64,000 nucleotides of DNA from an uncultured Altererythrobacter sp. (GCA_913055875.1 CAJXJY010000008.1:78392-142391), one strand, 5' to 3'. Shown: positions 36,824 to 46,475, numbered from the stretch's first letter. The notes: a model not told the origin generated them from the sequence alone. A program made the numbers and translations.

Positions 36824-38545
36824 ATGTCCAACAGCATCCTGATCAAGGGCGGTACCATCGTCGACGGCACCGGAGCCCCCGTCTATCCATCCGATATCCG
36901 GGTGACCGACGGCAAGATAGTTGCGATCGGAGAAAATCTCAAACGCGAAGGCCGTGAGCGCGTTGTCGATGCCGATGGGTGCCTGGTCACCCCGGGTTTC
37001 ATCGAAAGCCACAACCATTTCGATGCCATCGCTTGGTGGTTGCCCTCGCTCGAACCGATGCCCGGTTACGGCGTCACCACTTCGATCAACGGCAATTGCG
37101 GCTTCACGGTAGCCCCGATTTCCGGCGATCCTGAAACGATAAAGGAAGTGGTGAAGGTATTCTCCTTCATCGAGGACATTCCGCAAAAGCCCTTCCTCAG
37201 CGAGCTGCCGTGGGACTGGTCGTCGTGGAGCGAATACCGCAAATCGTTCGAGCAACGGATCAAGATACCGGTCAACTGGGCGTGCTTTGTCGGCCATGTC
37301 ACGATGCGGCTGACGGTGATGGGCAAAGACGCCTGGACGCGTGCCGCCAACGATGAAGAGATCGCCGAGATGTGCGTGATGCTGGAGGATGGCCTCGCAG
37401 CGGGTGCGCTGGGCCTGTCCTCAAACCTGCTCGATTTCGACGCGCACGACCGCCCGATCCCGCCGCGCAATGCCGACGTGCGCGAATGGGCCGCATTGTT
37501 CGAGGTGGTCGAACGGCATGAGGGCGCGACCGTCCAGTTGATCGTCGATACCATCGCCCGCAACGATGCGCCGCACACACTCGAAACGATCATCGAGGCC
37601 GCCGGAGGCAAGGATATCCGCCTGCAGGTCTTCAACGCCTTACCGACCGGCGCATACGCCGCGCCAAGGCTGCCCGGCGCGCACGAAACGCTGGAGAAGA
37701 TGCGCGAGGCCGGGCTCGACGTATGGCCCGGCTACAGCAACAACACAGTGACGCTGACGCTCAATTTCAACAGCACGCTGATCTTCGCCCAATCGCGGAA
37801 CTACGCCTGGGCCGAGGTGATCGAGGCGGAAGGGAAAGACGCCAAGTTCGCGCTGCTCGAAGACCCGGCCTGGCGCCAGCGGGCCCGGGAAAGCTGGAAC
37901 GAAACGCTAGACCAGTCGCCGATCAAGAATCCGAACAAGATCGATCTGCTCGAAAGCGAGACGGGCGCCGGGCCGATCGGCGTCACTCTGCGCGAGTACA
38001 TGGAGGAGACCGGCCTCACGGAACCGTCCGATGCGCTTGCTGAGTGGGTTCTCGACAATGGCCCCGGCTCGATCCTGCGCCTCGCGCCGCTGCCCCGCCA
38101 CGAGGAAACCATTGACCACCTGCTGCACGACCCGAAGACCGTCGGCAATGCGACCGACGCCGGCGCACATGGGCAGATGTTCTGCGGTATCGGCGACAAT
38201 GTCGCGCTGCTGACCGACTTTGTGCGCGAGCGCGGGCAGCTGTCGATCGAGGAAGCGGTACATATTATGACCGGCAAGGTCGCCGGCCATTTTGATCTCC
38301 ACGATCGCGGCGTGCTGGCGGTGGGCAAGGCGGCCGATATCGTGGTGTTCGATCTCGCCGGGATCGAGCGGCGTCCGGAAAAGAAGGCGTGGGACGTGCC
38401 CGATGGCGAAGGCGGCCTGACCTACCGCTGGAGCCGCGAGGCCGCCCCGATGGTCCTGACGCTGGTCAATGGCGAACCGACATTCGATCACGGCGATTTC
38501 ACCGGACGCTATCCGGGACGCGTCGTCAGTCCGGTCGCCGCCTGA
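36824..38545 (+). CDS. Amidohydrolase, N-acyl-D-amino-acid deacylase-like (573 aa)
   Basis: Metal-dependent amidohydrolase of the D-aminoacylase family. The metal-binding SHNHFDA is near residue 63, GNCGF near 90, and the C-terminal NATDAGAHGQMFCG carries the catalytic-type aspartate; a closing VGKAADIVVFD segment is typical of the family. AGAGGAAA upstream supports ATG 36824, 12 bp after the chimeric gene. Members of this branch occur in degradation islands for non-peptide substrates, so hydrolysis of a lactam, lactone or cyclic amide is possible; the substrate is not predictable. Confidence 0.8.
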   Translation: MSNSILIKGGTIVDGTGAPVYPSDIRVTDGKIVAIGENLKREGRERVVDADGCLVTPGFIESHNHFDAIAWWLPSLEPMPGYGVTTSINGNCGFTVAPISGDPETIKEVVKVFSFIEDIPQKPFLSELPWDWSSWSEYRKSFEQRIKIPVNWACFVGHVTMRLTVMGKDAWTRAANDEEIAEMCVMLEDGLAAGALGLSSNLLDFDAHDRPIPPRNADVREWAALFEVVERHEGATVQLIVDTIARNDAPHTLETIIEAAGGKDIRLQVFNALPTGAYAAPRLPGAHETLEKMREAGLDVWPGYSNNTVTLTLNFNSTLIFAQSRNYAWAEVIEAEGKDAKFALLEDPAWRQRARESWNETLDQSPIKNPNKIDLLESETGAGPIGVTLREYMEETGLTEPSDALAEWVLDNGPGSILRLAPLPRHEETIDHLLHDPKTVGNATDAGAHGQMFCGIGDNVALLTDFVRERGQLSIEEAVHIMTGKVAGHFDLHDRGVLAVGKAADIVVFDLAGIERRPEKKAWDVPDGEGGLTYRWSREAAPMVLTLVNGEPTFDHGDFTGRYPGRVVSPVAA

Positions 38546-38558
38546 GCGGAGCGGGGCC

Positions 38559-39848
38559 GTGGCCGAATTCCCCCGCACCTTCGATGCCATTCGGGTGGAC
38601 CGCCCCGCACCGTCTCACGTTCCGAAGGACCGGCTGGTCGATCTGACGTTCGCCCTGGGCGGCGTGCCGAACGACGAGATCGATCCCTATGAACCATTCG
38701 GCTGGCTCGGCGGTGCAGATGTGCCGCGGCTGATGTACCACATCACCGATCCCGACGCGCCGCGCAGATCGGTGGAGGGGGTCGGCGGCATCGATGCCGG
38801 CGGCTGGATCGTCACCCGCTACGAGGACATCGACCGTCTTTATACCGACAACGAACATTTCTCGACCGAGGGCCGTGGCGAGTTCCAACGGCTGATCGGC
38901 GAGACCTTCCACAACATTCCCGCTGCGATAGACCTCCCCGACCATCGCAAATACCGCATGTTCCTAATGCCGTTCTTCGCGCCGTCTCGCCTGAACCGGA
39001 TGGAAGTCGAAATCCGCGCGATGGTCGGCAGCATAATCGACGAGTTTGCCGGCAAGGGTGAAGTCGATGTCGCCTGGGACTTCGCACGCGTGTTCCCCGT
39101 ACGCGTCTTTCTCACGATGATGGGTCTCCCCATCGCCATGCTCGACCGGTTCCTCGAGTGGGGCAAGCAATTGATCCACGGCGGGACGGTGGAGAGCACC
39201 GTCGCCGCGATGCGCGAAATCCTAACCTATCTCCGCGACGCCATTGCGGAAAAGGAATCCGAACCCGACGACTCGCTCATTTCCGCGATCGCCACCGGGG
39301 AAATCGATGGTGCGCCACTGACCGCCGACGAGAAAATCGGCATGGTGTGGTTCTTGTGGATCGCAGGCCTCAACACCGTCGCGGCGACGATCAGCCACAT
39401 GTTCCGCCGGATGGCGCTGCAACCCGAAATTCAGGACCGGCTGCGCGGACACCCGGAATTGTATCAAAGCGCGGTGGAGGAATTCCTGCGCACCCAGCCG
39501 CTGTTCTCGATCGGCCGCAAGGCGACGAAAGACTTCGAATGGCACGGTGTGCAGATCAAGCGCGGCGAGACGGTTATGGGCATGAACGTGACCGCAAATT
39601 TCGAACCCGGCCGGTTCGACAATCCGCGCAGTTTCGATCCGGCGCGCAATCCGAACCGCCATTTGACATTCATTTCCGGAATCCATTTGTGCATGGGGGC
39701 CCCGCTCGCACGGCGCGAATTGCGCATATTGCTGGATGAATGGTTCAAGCGGATCCCTAGCTTCCGGGTGAAGCCCGGAACGGACACGACTGTTTATCCG
39801 GCCCCTCTATCGATCCGCCACCTACCAATCGTCTGGGACGTGCCATAG
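38559..39848 (+). CDS. Cytochrome P450 (429 aa)
   Basis: Second soluble P450. I-helix motif AGLNT (269-273) with Asn where the first P450 has an acidic residue, ExxR at E308-R311 and heme loop FISGIHLCMG with Cys378. Start GTG 38559 lies 13 bp after the amidohydrolase stop, with GGAGCGGGG upstream. It is the last gene before the island boundary, 120 bp from the tRNA remnant. It needs a ferredoxin system not found in the window. Little similarity to the P450 at 24215 outside the core motifs. Confidence 0.9.
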   Translation: MAEFPRTFDAIRVDRPAPSHVPKDRLVDLTFALGGVPNDEIDPYEPFGWLGGADVPRLMYHITDPDAPRRSVEGVGGIDAGGWIVTRYEDIDRLYTDNEHFSTEGRGEFQRLIGETFHNIPAAIDLPDHRKYRMFLMPFFAPSRLNRMEVEIRAMVGSIIDEFAGKGEVDVAWDFARVFPVRVFLTMMGLPIAMLDRFLEWGKQLIHGGTVESTVAAMREILTYLRDAIAEKESEPDDSLISAIATGEIDGAPLTADEKIGMVWFLWIAGLNTVAATISHMFRRMALQPEIQDRLRGHPELYQSAVEEFLRTQPLFSIGRKATKDFEWHGVQIKRGETVMGMNVTANFEPGRFDNPRSFDPARNPNRHLTFISGIHLCMGAPLARRELRILLDEWFKRIPSFRVKPGTDTTVYPAPLSIRHLPIVWDVP

Positions 39849-39968
39849 CCGGTTCACACTCACGATGATCGTGCTGACGTTTTACAGCGATCCGCCAAGC
39901 ACTTGATTTGCTTATGGTGCGAGCGTGCAAATTTTACAACTGTAGGCGCTGAACTCCGCCAATACCGC

Positions 39969-40009
39969 CAGCTTGGGAAGCTGCTGCTCTACCATTGAGC
40001 TACACCCGC
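39969..40009 (-). pseudogene. 5' half of a tRNA-Gly(CCC) gene, disrupted
   Basis: Read on the minus strand from 40009: acceptor strand GCGGGTG, D-arm GCTC-AATGGTA-GAGC and anticodon arm with loop TTCCCAA (anticodon CCC) all match bacterial tRNA-Gly(CCC) through about position 42. Beyond 39969 the sequence diverges completely. There is no variable loop, no T-arm with TTCGA and no CACCCGC 3' acceptor strand within the next 60 bases. The tRNA is therefore non-functional. The break at the anticodon stem is a place where integrases recombine, and it coincides with the change from accessory catabolic genes to housekeeping genes. The stretch 39849-39968 holds no recognisable gene. Confidence 0.85.
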
Positions 40010-40133
40010 ACGGGCCGCCGCCATCGGCGGGGCGCGGCGATTGCACCGGGGATCGCGCGGCGTCAACATGGTTTTTCCGTCGCGGCACGGCTATCGCGTC
40101 ACTCCAACGAAGTTCGCGGAGAGAAACCGGCCC

Positions 40134-41348
40134 ATGATTACCGACGATCGCATCATTCTCGGCCTGCTGGCCGCCCTGCTGGCGCTGGTCTTCGTCACGC
40201 GCGACCGGCCGGGCTGGAAGAAGTTCTACGTCTTCGTGCCGATCATCCTCGTCTGCTACCTGGTCCCCTCGCTGTTCGTCACCACCGGGCTGGTCGATGC
40301 GAGCGAGAGCCAGCTGTGGCCGATCGCCAAGGACTATTTCCTCCCCGCTGCGCTGTTCCTGATGACGCTGTCGATCGACCTCAAGGGCATTCTCGGCCTC
40401 GGCAACAAGGCGATTATCATGTTCCTGACCGCCACCGTCGGGATCATTCTCGGCGGACCGCTGGCGCTGTGGATCGTCGCGCAGTTCGACCCCACCGTAA
40501 TCGGCAGCGGCGACACCGCCGCGTGGCGCGGGCTGGCGACGCTGGCGGGCAGCTGGATCGGGGGCGGCGCGAACCAGACCGCGATGCTCGAAGTCTACGG
40601 CTATCCGCTCGAAGGCTTCGCCGCGCTGCTCGCGGTCGACATCATCGTCGCCGAGATCTGGATGATCTTCCTCCTCTACGGCGCCGGCGCCAGCAAACGC
40701 GTCGACGGCTGGCTCGGCGCCGACAGTTCGGCGATCGACCGGCTGCGCGACACCATGGCCGATTACACCGAGAAGGTGGAGCGCGTCGCCAGCGCCAACG
40801 ACTACATCCTGCTGTTCGGCTTCGCCTTCGCGGTGGTCGGTGCGAGCCATCTGCTGGGCGGATTGCTGGCGGCGTTCTTTTCCGACCTGCAGGGCGAGGA
40901 AGCGACATTGGCGAGCAGCTTCTTCTGGGTGGTGGTGATTGCGACCACCGCCGGGCTCGCCGCCAGCTTCACTCGGGCGCGCAATCTCGAGGGTGTCGGT
41001 GCGAGCAAGTTCGGGACGCTGTTCATCTTCCTGCTGGTCGCGGTGATCGGCACGCGGATGGACGTCACCAAGATCATGGACGCCCCCGCCTTCATGGCGA
41101 TCGGCGCGATCTGGATGCTGTTCCACATCGTGCTGCTGCTTGTCGTGGCCAAGATCATAAAGGCGCCGTTCTTCTTCGTCGCGGTGGGCAGCAAGGCCAA
41201 TGTCGGCGGTGCGGCCTCGGCGCCGGTGGTCGCGGCGGCGTTCCACCCGGCGCTGGCCCCGGTCGGCGTGCTGCTGGCGGTGCTCGGCTACGCGCTGGGA
41301 ACCTACGGTGCGATCCTGTGCGCGCAGATGATGGCCGGGGTCGGCTGA
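40134..41348 (+). CDS. DUF819-family integral membrane protein (404 aa)
   Basis: Hydrophobic protein with about ten predicted membrane segments. The family-typical GSWIGGGANQTAMLE (near residue 140) and VGSKANVGGAASAPVVA (near 355) resemble glycine-rich transport motifs. DUF819 (YjcL-like) proteins are putative permeases with no firm substrate. ATG 40134 has GGAGAG upstream at a longish spacing. First gene on the core side of the tRNA junction. Confidence 0.8.
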   Translation: MITDDRIILGLLAALLALVFVTRDRPGWKKFYVFVPIILVCYLVPSLFVTTGLVDASESQLWPIAKDYFLPAALFLMTLSIDLKGILGLGNKAIIMFLTATVGIILGGPLALWIVAQFDPTVIGSGDTAAWRGLATLAGSWIGGGANQTAMLEVYGYPLEGFAALLAVDIIVAEIWMIFLLYGAGASKRVDGWLGADSSAIDRLRDTMADYTEKVERVASANDYILLFGFAFAVVGASHLLGGLLAAFFSDLQGEEATLASSFFWVVVIATTAGLAASFTRARNLEGVGASKFGTLFIFLLVAVIGTRMDVTKIMDAPAFMAIGAIWMLFHIVLLLVVAKIIKAPFFFVAVGSKANVGGAASAPVVAAAFHPALAPVGVLLAVLGYALGTYGAILCAQMMAGVG

Positions 41349-41439
41349 GGCGGAACGCCGATTGCGGAGTCGCATTGAACAGGTAAGCGCGCTACGGAGC
41401 GCGCAACAATCTGACACACGACTTTGCAGGAGATGCGCA

Positions 41440-42936
41440 ATGCGCCAGGTCGATCATTTCATCGTCGGCGGAGCCGGGGGCGGCTCCGGCCGGTCCCACA
41501 AGATCTGGAACCCGTCGACCGGCGAGGTCCAGGCCGAGGTCGCGCTGGGCGATGCCGCGCTGCTCGACAAGGCGGTCGCGACCGCGAAACAGGTCCAGCC
41601 CGAATGGGCCGCGACCAATCCGCAACGCCGCGCGCGGGTGATGTTCCGTTTCAAGCAGCTGCTCGAAGACAACATGCAGGAGCTCGCCGAACTGCTGTCC
41701 TCCGAGCACGGCAAGGTCGTCGACGACGCCAAGGGCGACGTCCAGCGCGGGCTCGAAGTGATCGAATACGCCTGCAGCATCCCGCAGGCGATGAAGGGCG
41801 AATACACGCAGGGCGCGGGCCCGGGCATCGACGTCTATTCGATGCGCCAGCCATTGGGCATCGGCGCCGGGATCACTCCGTTCAACTTCCCGGCGATGAT
41901 CCCGATGTGGATGTTCGGCATGGCGATCGCGGCGGGCAATGCCTTCATCCTCAAGCCCTCCGAGCGCGATCCGAGCGTGCCGGTGCGGCTCGCCGAACTG
42001 TTCGTCGAAGCCGGCGCGCCAGAAGGGCTGCTGCAGGTGGTGCACGGCGACAAGGAGATGGTCGACGCGATCCTCGACCATGACGACATCGCCGCGATCA
42101 GCTTCGTCGGATCGTCCGACATCGCGCAGTATATCTATTCGCGCGGCACCGCCAACGGCAAGCGCGTCCAGGCCTTCGGCGGGGCCAAGAACCACGGCAT
42201 CGTGATGCCCGACGCCGATCTCGACCAGGTCGTGAACGACCTGTCGGGCGCGGCCTTCGGCAGTGCCGGCGAGCGCTGCATGGCGCTGCCGGTGGTGGTG
42301 CCGGTGGGCGAGGACACCGCCGACAGGCTGCGCGAGAAGCTGGTCCCCGCGATCAACGCGCTGCGCGTCGGCGTCTCGAACGATCCCGATGCGCATTACG
42401 GCCCGGTCGTCACCCCCGAGCACAAGGCAAGCATCGAACGCTGGATCGACACCGCCGAACAGGAAGGCGCCGAGATCGTCGTCGACGGGCGCGGCTTCAG
42501 CCTGCAGGGGCACGAGGACGGCTTCTTCGTCGGCCCGACGCTGATCGACCGGGTCAAGCCGCAGATGAAATCCTATCAGGAGGAAATCTTCGGCCCCGTC
42601 CTGCAGATCGTGCGGGCGACGGATTTCGAGGAGGCGGTGCGTCTTCCGAGCGAACACCAATACGGCAACGGCGTCGCGATCTTCACCCGCAACGGCCACG
42701 CCGCGCGCGAATTCGCCAGCCGCGTCAATGTCGGCATGGTCGGGGTCAACGTGCCGATCCCGGTGCCGGTCAGCTATCACAGCTTCGGCGGCTGGAAACG
42801 CTCGGGCTTCGGCGATATCGACCAGTACGGGCAGGAGGGTCTGCGCTTCTGGACCAAGACCAAGAAGGTCACCCAGCGCTGGCCCGACGGCGGCGGTGAC
42901 GGGAGCAACGCGTTCGTCATCCCGACCATGGGGTGA
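41440..42936 (+). CDS. mmsA: CoA-acylating methylmalonate-semialdehyde dehydrogenase (498 aa)
   Basis: Converts (methyl)malonate semialdehyde plus CoA and NAD to propionyl- or acetyl-CoA, the last step of valine catabolism. Diagnostic features are TPFNFPAMIPMWMFGMAIA near residue 145 and the catalytic cysteine in GSAGERCMALPVV near 285, the MmsA form of the ALDH active site. Length is standard. ATG 41440 has GCAGGAG upstream. It heads the operon that ends with mmsB at 49531. Confidence 0.92.
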   Translation: MRQVDHFIVGGAGGGSGRSHKIWNPSTGEVQAEVALGDAALLDKAVATAKQVQPEWAATNPQRRARVMFRFKQLLEDNMQELAELLSSEHGKVVDDAKGDVQRGLEVIEYACSIPQAMKGEYTQGAGPGIDVYSMRQPLGIGAGITPFNFPAMIPMWMFGMAIAAGNAFILKPSERDPSVPVRLAELFVEAGAPEGLLQVVHGDKEMVDAILDHDDIAAISFVGSSDIAQYIYSRGTANGKRVQAFGGAKNHGIVMPDADLDQVVNDLSGAAFGSAGERCMALPVVVPVGEDTADRLREKLVPAINALRVGVSNDPDAHYGPVVTPEHKASIERWIDTAEQEGAEIVVDGRGFSLQGHEDGFFVGPTLIDRVKPQMKSYQEEIFGPVLQIVRATDFEEAVRLPSEHQYGNGVAIFTRNGHAAREFASRVNVGMVGVNVPIPVPVSYHSFGGWKRSGFGDIDQYGQEGLRFWTKTKKVTQRWPDGGGDGSNAFVIPTMG

Positions 42937-42970
42937 GGTCCGGCAAGGGACGTGCTGGAGGCAGAGGCGT

Positions 42971-43483
42971 ATGACAGGTTCGTTCGGGATAGTCGTTTCG
43001 GCACTGGCATTGTTCGGCGCGGCCTGCGCCTCCGGATCGAGCACGCAGGATACGACCGTGGCGGCCGGTGAGCGGACCGATCCCGGCCCGCGCTTCGAGC
43101 CGTCCGCCACGCCACGTTCGCACGACCCGGCGGCAGGCATTCCCGAAGCCATCCGGGGAGAGTGGCGCGAGGACGATCTGGGCCGCGCCCCGACGGGCGA
43201 GGACTGCCTCCAGACGCTGAAGACGATGCGCAATTTCGGCAAGGTTCTGTCGGTTTATCCGGACATGTTTACCCGGTTCGAGTCGGGTGGCAGGCTCGAG
43301 GAAATCCATGAACGCGGCGATACGATGATCGATGCGACCTTCGATACCACATACGCCACCGGTGAGCCGACGCTGGCACGCAAGCGAATGGCGCTCGAAC
43401 AGAACGGTGTGCTGACCTTGGAAAGCGAGGACGCCGAGGGGCATTTGTCGGTTACCTTCTATCGACGCTGCCCGGGCGGCTGA
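42971..43483 (+). CDS. Hypothetical secreted protein or lipoprotein (170 aa)
   Basis: N-terminal signal segment (IVVSALALFGAACAS) with a cysteine at about residue 19, then a Ser/Thr-rich linker and a globular domain of about 110 residues (IPEAIRGEWRED ... EGHLSVTFYRRC). The lipobox is imperfect (GAAC), so it may be a lipoprotein or an ordinary secreted protein. The WREDDxG and final RRC pattern loosely resemble the protein at 44453; both seem to be small periplasmic domains with a paired cysteine. I do not recognise the family. Confidence 0.65.
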   Translation: MTGSFGIVVSALALFGAACASGSSTQDTTVAAGERTDPGPRFEPSATPRSHDPAAGIPEAIRGEWREDDLGRAPTGEDCLQTLKTMRNFGKVLSVYPDMFTRFESGGRLEEIHERGDTMIDATFDTTYATGEPTLARKRMALEQNGVLTLESEDAEGHLSVTFYRRCPGG

Positions 43484-43487
43484 AGCG

Positions 43488-44456
43488 GTGCGGCGGATTA
43501 TCCTCGGCCTGTGGTTGCTGTTGCTGGCGGCCTGCGCCGCCCCTCCTTCGCCCGCGTTGCTGCCCGCCGCAGACAGCAGCAAGCAGATCGCGCTTACATT
43601 CGACGACATCCCCCGTGCGCCCGGGGCGTTCCTGTCCGAGGACGAGCGCACCCAGCGGCTGATCGCCGGGCTCGAGCGCGCCGGGGTCGAGCAGGCCGTC
43701 TTCTTCCTCAATCCCGGCCATATCGCCGAGCGCCCCGGCGCGGTGGCGCGGATCGATGACTATGTTGCGGCGGGGCACGTGATCGCCAACCATTCGAACA
43801 CGCACCCGCATCTCAACGTCACCGATGCCGATGCCTATCTCGCCGATATCGATGCCGCGGCGGCGTGGCTTGGCGGGCGCGAAGGCAACCGGCCGTGGTT
43901 CCGCTTCCCCTATCTGGACGAGGGACAGGCCGACAAGGTCAAGCGCGACGCGGTTCGCGCGGGGCTCGACGCGCGCGGGCTCTCGAACGGCTACGTCACC
44001 GTCGATGCCTCGGACTGGTGGCTCGAACAGGCGGCGATCGATGCCCGCGCCGCCGGACACGAAATAGACATGGAGGGCCTGCGCGATCTCTACGTCGAGA
44101 GCCACGTCGAAGCAGCCGATTTCAACGATGCGCTCGCGCGCAAGGCGCTCGGCCGCGCCCCGGCGCAGGTCATGCTGCTCCACGAAACCGACCTTGCCGC
44201 GCTGTGGATCGCCGACCTCGTCGAAGCGCTACGTGCGGACGGCTGGACGATCATCACCGCCGACGAGGCCTATGCCGACCCGATCGCGCGCCTGCGTCCC
44301 GACACCCCGTCGGCGCAGGGCACGCTGACCGAAGCGATCGCCTGGGAACGAGGTCTGCCCGCCCCGCGCTGGTACGAGCGGAACGACCCCCGCATCTATG
44401 CGCGCCTGTTCCGCGAGCGCGTCTTGCATCTCGATCCCGAAGGAGACCCGGAATGA
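43488..44456 (+). CDS. Polysaccharide deacetylase-family lipoprotein (322 aa)
   Basis: NodB-homology domain: TFDD (motif 1 with the metal Asp), NHSNTHPHL (motif 2 with the two metal histidines), RFPYLDEG and a late LHETD. The N-terminus LLLLAACAA is a good lipobox, so the enzyme is probably anchored facing the periplasm. Deacetylates an N-acetylated glycan or a related substrate. Start GTG 43488, 4 bp after the preceding gene; its end overlaps the next ATG (ATGA). Confidence 0.85.
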   Translation: MRRIILGLWLLLLAACAAPPSPALLPAADSSKQIALTFDDIPRAPGAFLSEDERTQRLIAGLERAGVEQAVFFLNPGHIAERPGAVARIDDYVAAGHVIANHSNTHPHLNVTDADAYLADIDAAAAWLGGREGNRPWFRFPYLDEGQADKVKRDAVRAGLDARGLSNGYVTVDASDWWLEQAAIDARAAGHEIDMEGLRDLYVESHVEAADFNDALARKALGRAPAQVMLLHETDLAALWIADLVEALRADGWTIITADEAYADPIARLRPDTPSAQGTLTEAIAWERGLPAPRWYERNDPRIYARLFRERVLHLDPEGDPE

Positions 44457-44938
44457 CCGTCCGCCCGATATGTGTCGTCGCTTTTGCCGCGCTGGCGCTG
44501 GCCGCGTGCCAGCAGTCGCCCGAGGACGGCGCGGACGCCGCCGATGCACCCGGTGCGGGCGAAACCGCCATGCCGGTCGAGCCCGATGGCGGGATCGGCG
44601 ACGGCGCACAGCCGCTGCCCGAAACGGTGGATGCGATCCCGGAAGCCTTCCTCGGCGTGTGGGATTACGTGAAGGGCAGTTGCGACCCCGCTTCCGACCT
44701 GCGCGTTGAAATCGGGCCGCGCACGATCGGCTTCTACGAATCGCACGGCGAGGTGACGCGGGTGGAGGTCGACGGGCCCAACCGGATCGTCGTCTCGCTC
44801 GCGATGGAGGGCGAAGGCGAGCGCTGGACCATGGCGCGGCTGTTCACGCTGAGCGAGGACGGGCAAACGCTCACCCCCGCCGCGGCCGATGCCGGGGAGC
44901 AACTCGAACCGATGCCGCTGAAAAGATGCACGGCGTGA
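44453..44938 (+). CDS. Hypothetical lipoprotein (161 aa)
   Basis: Lipoprotein signal FAALALAAC at the N-terminus, an acidic Asp/Ala/Gly-rich linker, then a domain beginning IPEAFLGVWDYVKGSCD and ending PLKRC. The beginning and ending of that domain echo the protein at 42971, suggesting a shared small fold. ATG 44453 overlaps the deacetylase stop. Function unknown. Confidence 0.7.
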   Translation: MTVRPICVVAFAALALAACQQSPEDGADAADAPGAGETAMPVEPDGGIGDGAQPLPETVDAIPEAFLGVWDYVKGSCDPASDLRVEIGPRTIGFYESHGEVTRVEVDGPNRIVVSLAMEGEGERWTMARLFTLSEDGQTLTPAAADAGEQLEPMPLKRCTA

Positions 44939-45333
44939 CCGGCGAACGCCGCCATGCCTTCACCGGCTCGCCCTACGAGGCGCAGTTCGGCTTCGCGCGC
45001 GGGGTGCGGGTTGGCGATCGCATCGTCGTCGCCGGAACCGGGCCGGTCGAGGACGACGGCTCCTCCACGCAGGGCGATGCGACCGCGCAGGCCGAACGCT
45101 GCTGCGTGCTGATCCTGCGCGCGCTGGAGGAACTCGGCGGCAGCGCCGCCGATGTGGTCCGCACGCGCATGTTGCTCACCGACCCGGCCGACCAGGATGC
45201 GGTCGGCGCGGTCCACGCGCGCTTCTTCGGTGAGGCCCGACCCGCCGCGACGATGGCCGGTGTGGCGTGGCTGTGCCGCCCCGAATGGCTGGTGGAAATC
45301 GAGGCGGAAGCGGTGCTAGGGGGCGGCGCATGA
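44926..45333 (+). CDS. RidA/YjgF-family protein (135 aa)
   Basis: RidA fold: VVAGTGPVEDDG, the conserved arginine in VVRTRMLLTD and the closing glutamate in LVEIEAEAV. RidA proteins deaminate reactive enamines/imines and protect PLP enzymes, plausible beside amino-acid catabolism. The ATG at 44926 overlaps the upstream gene by 13 bp; a GTG at 44935 would give a 4-bp GTGA overlap and is an equally good start. Its end overlaps the acyl-CoA dehydrogenase ATG. Confidence 0.8.
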   Translation: MHGVTGERRHAFTGSPYEAQFGFARGVRVGDRIVVAGTGPVEDDGSSTQGDATAQAERCCVLILRALEELGGSAADVVRTRMLLTDPADQDAVGAVHARFFGEARPAATMAGVAWLCRPEWLVEIEAEAVLGGGA

Positions 45334-46475
45334 CAGGACAATTCCAGCTCAGCGACGATCAGCTCGCCATCCAGGAGATGGCGCAGCGGTTCACCGCCGA
45401 CAACATCACCCCCTTCGCCGCCGAATGGGACGAACGGCACCATTTCCCGCGCGACGTGATCCAGCAAACCGGCGAACTCGGCTTTGGCGCGATCTACGTC
45501 TCCGAGGAATCGGGCGGCATCGCGCTCGGGCGATTGGAGGCGGCGCTGATCATGGAGGCGATGGCTTATGGCTGCCCCGCCACCAGCGCCTATATCTCGA
45601 TCCACAACATGGCGAGCTGGATGATCGACCGCTTCGGCGGGCAGGCGGTGAAGGAGAAGTACCTGCCGCAGCTGGTGACTCTGGAGAACATCGCCAGCTA
45701 CGCGCTGACCGAGCCGGGTAGCGGCTCCGATGCTGCCGGCCTCAAGACCAGCGCCAGGCTGGACGGCGATCATTACGTCCTCAACGGCACCAAGCAGTTC
45801 ATCTCGGGCAGCGGCTTCAACGACGTCTACGTCACCATGGTCCGCACGAGCGAGCACAAGACCAGGGGCATCACCTGCCTGGTGGTCGACAAGGACACGC
45901 CCGGCGTGAGCTTCGGCAAGCCCGAGAAGAAACTTGGCTGGAATGCCTCGCCCACCGCGCAGCTGATCTTCGAGGATGCGCGCGTGCCGGTCGAGAACCG
46001 AGTCGGCGACGAGGGCGAGGGATTCCGCTTCGCGATGATGGGGCTCGACGGCGGGCGGCTCAATATCGGCGCCTGCTCGCTGGGCGGGGCGCAGCGCTGC
46101 CTCGACGAGGCGGTCAAATACACCAAGGAACGCAAGCAGTTCGACACGCCGGTGGCCGATTTCCAGAACACCCAGTTCATGCTCGCCGACATGGCGACCG
46201 AACTGGAGGCGGCGCGCGCACTGCTTTATCTCGCGGCGGCCAAGGTCACCGACAACGCGCCCGACAAGAGCAGGTTCTCCGCCATGGCCAAGCGGCTCGC
46301 GACCGACAGCGGCTCGAAGATCGTCAACGACGCGCTGCAGCTGTTCGGCGGCTATGGCTATCTCAAGGAATACCCGATCGAACGCTTCTGGCGCGACCTG
46401 CGCGTGCATTCGATCCTCGAAGGCACCAACCAGGTGATGCGGATGATCGTCGGACGGGACCTGTTGCGGCAATGA
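45330..46475 (+). CDS. Acyl-CoA dehydrogenase, isobutyryl-CoA dehydrogenase-like (381 aa)
   Basis: FAD acyl-CoA dehydrogenase: SYALTEPGSGSDAAG near 130, a C-terminal QLFGGYGYLKEYPIERFWRD segment and the catalytic glutamate in ILEGTNQVMRMI. In this operon with MmsA, HIBCH and MmsB it is most likely the isobutyryl-CoA (valine) dehydrogenase. ATG 45330 overlaps the RidA stop (ATGA). Normal length. Confidence 0.88.
   Translation: MTGQFQLSDDQLAIQEMAQRFTADNITPFAAEWDERHHFPRDVIQQTGELGFGAIYVSEESGGIALGRLEAALIMEAMAYGCPATSAYISIHNMASWMIDRFGGQAVKEKYLPQLVTLENIASYALTEPGSGSDAAGLKTSARLDGDHYVLNGTKQFISGSGFNDVYVTMVRTSEHKTRGITCLVVDKDTPGVSFGKPEKKLGWNASPTAQLIFEDARVPVENRVGDEGEGFRFAMMGLDGGRLNIGACSLGGAQRCLDEAVKYTKERKQFDTPVADFQNTQFMLADMATELEAARALLYLAAAKVTDNAPDKSRFSAMAKRLATDSGSKIVNDALQLFGGYGYLKEYPIERFWRDLRVHSILEGTNQVMRMIVGRDLLRQ

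Noticed and set aside
39912..41417. 501-residue minus-strand open frame antisense to the DUF819 gene
   Set aside because: Composition is Arg/Gly/Asp/His-rich shadow coding, and its end, SMVEQQLPKL, is the familiar false translation of a tRNA-Gly gene. This is what revealed the tRNA remnant.
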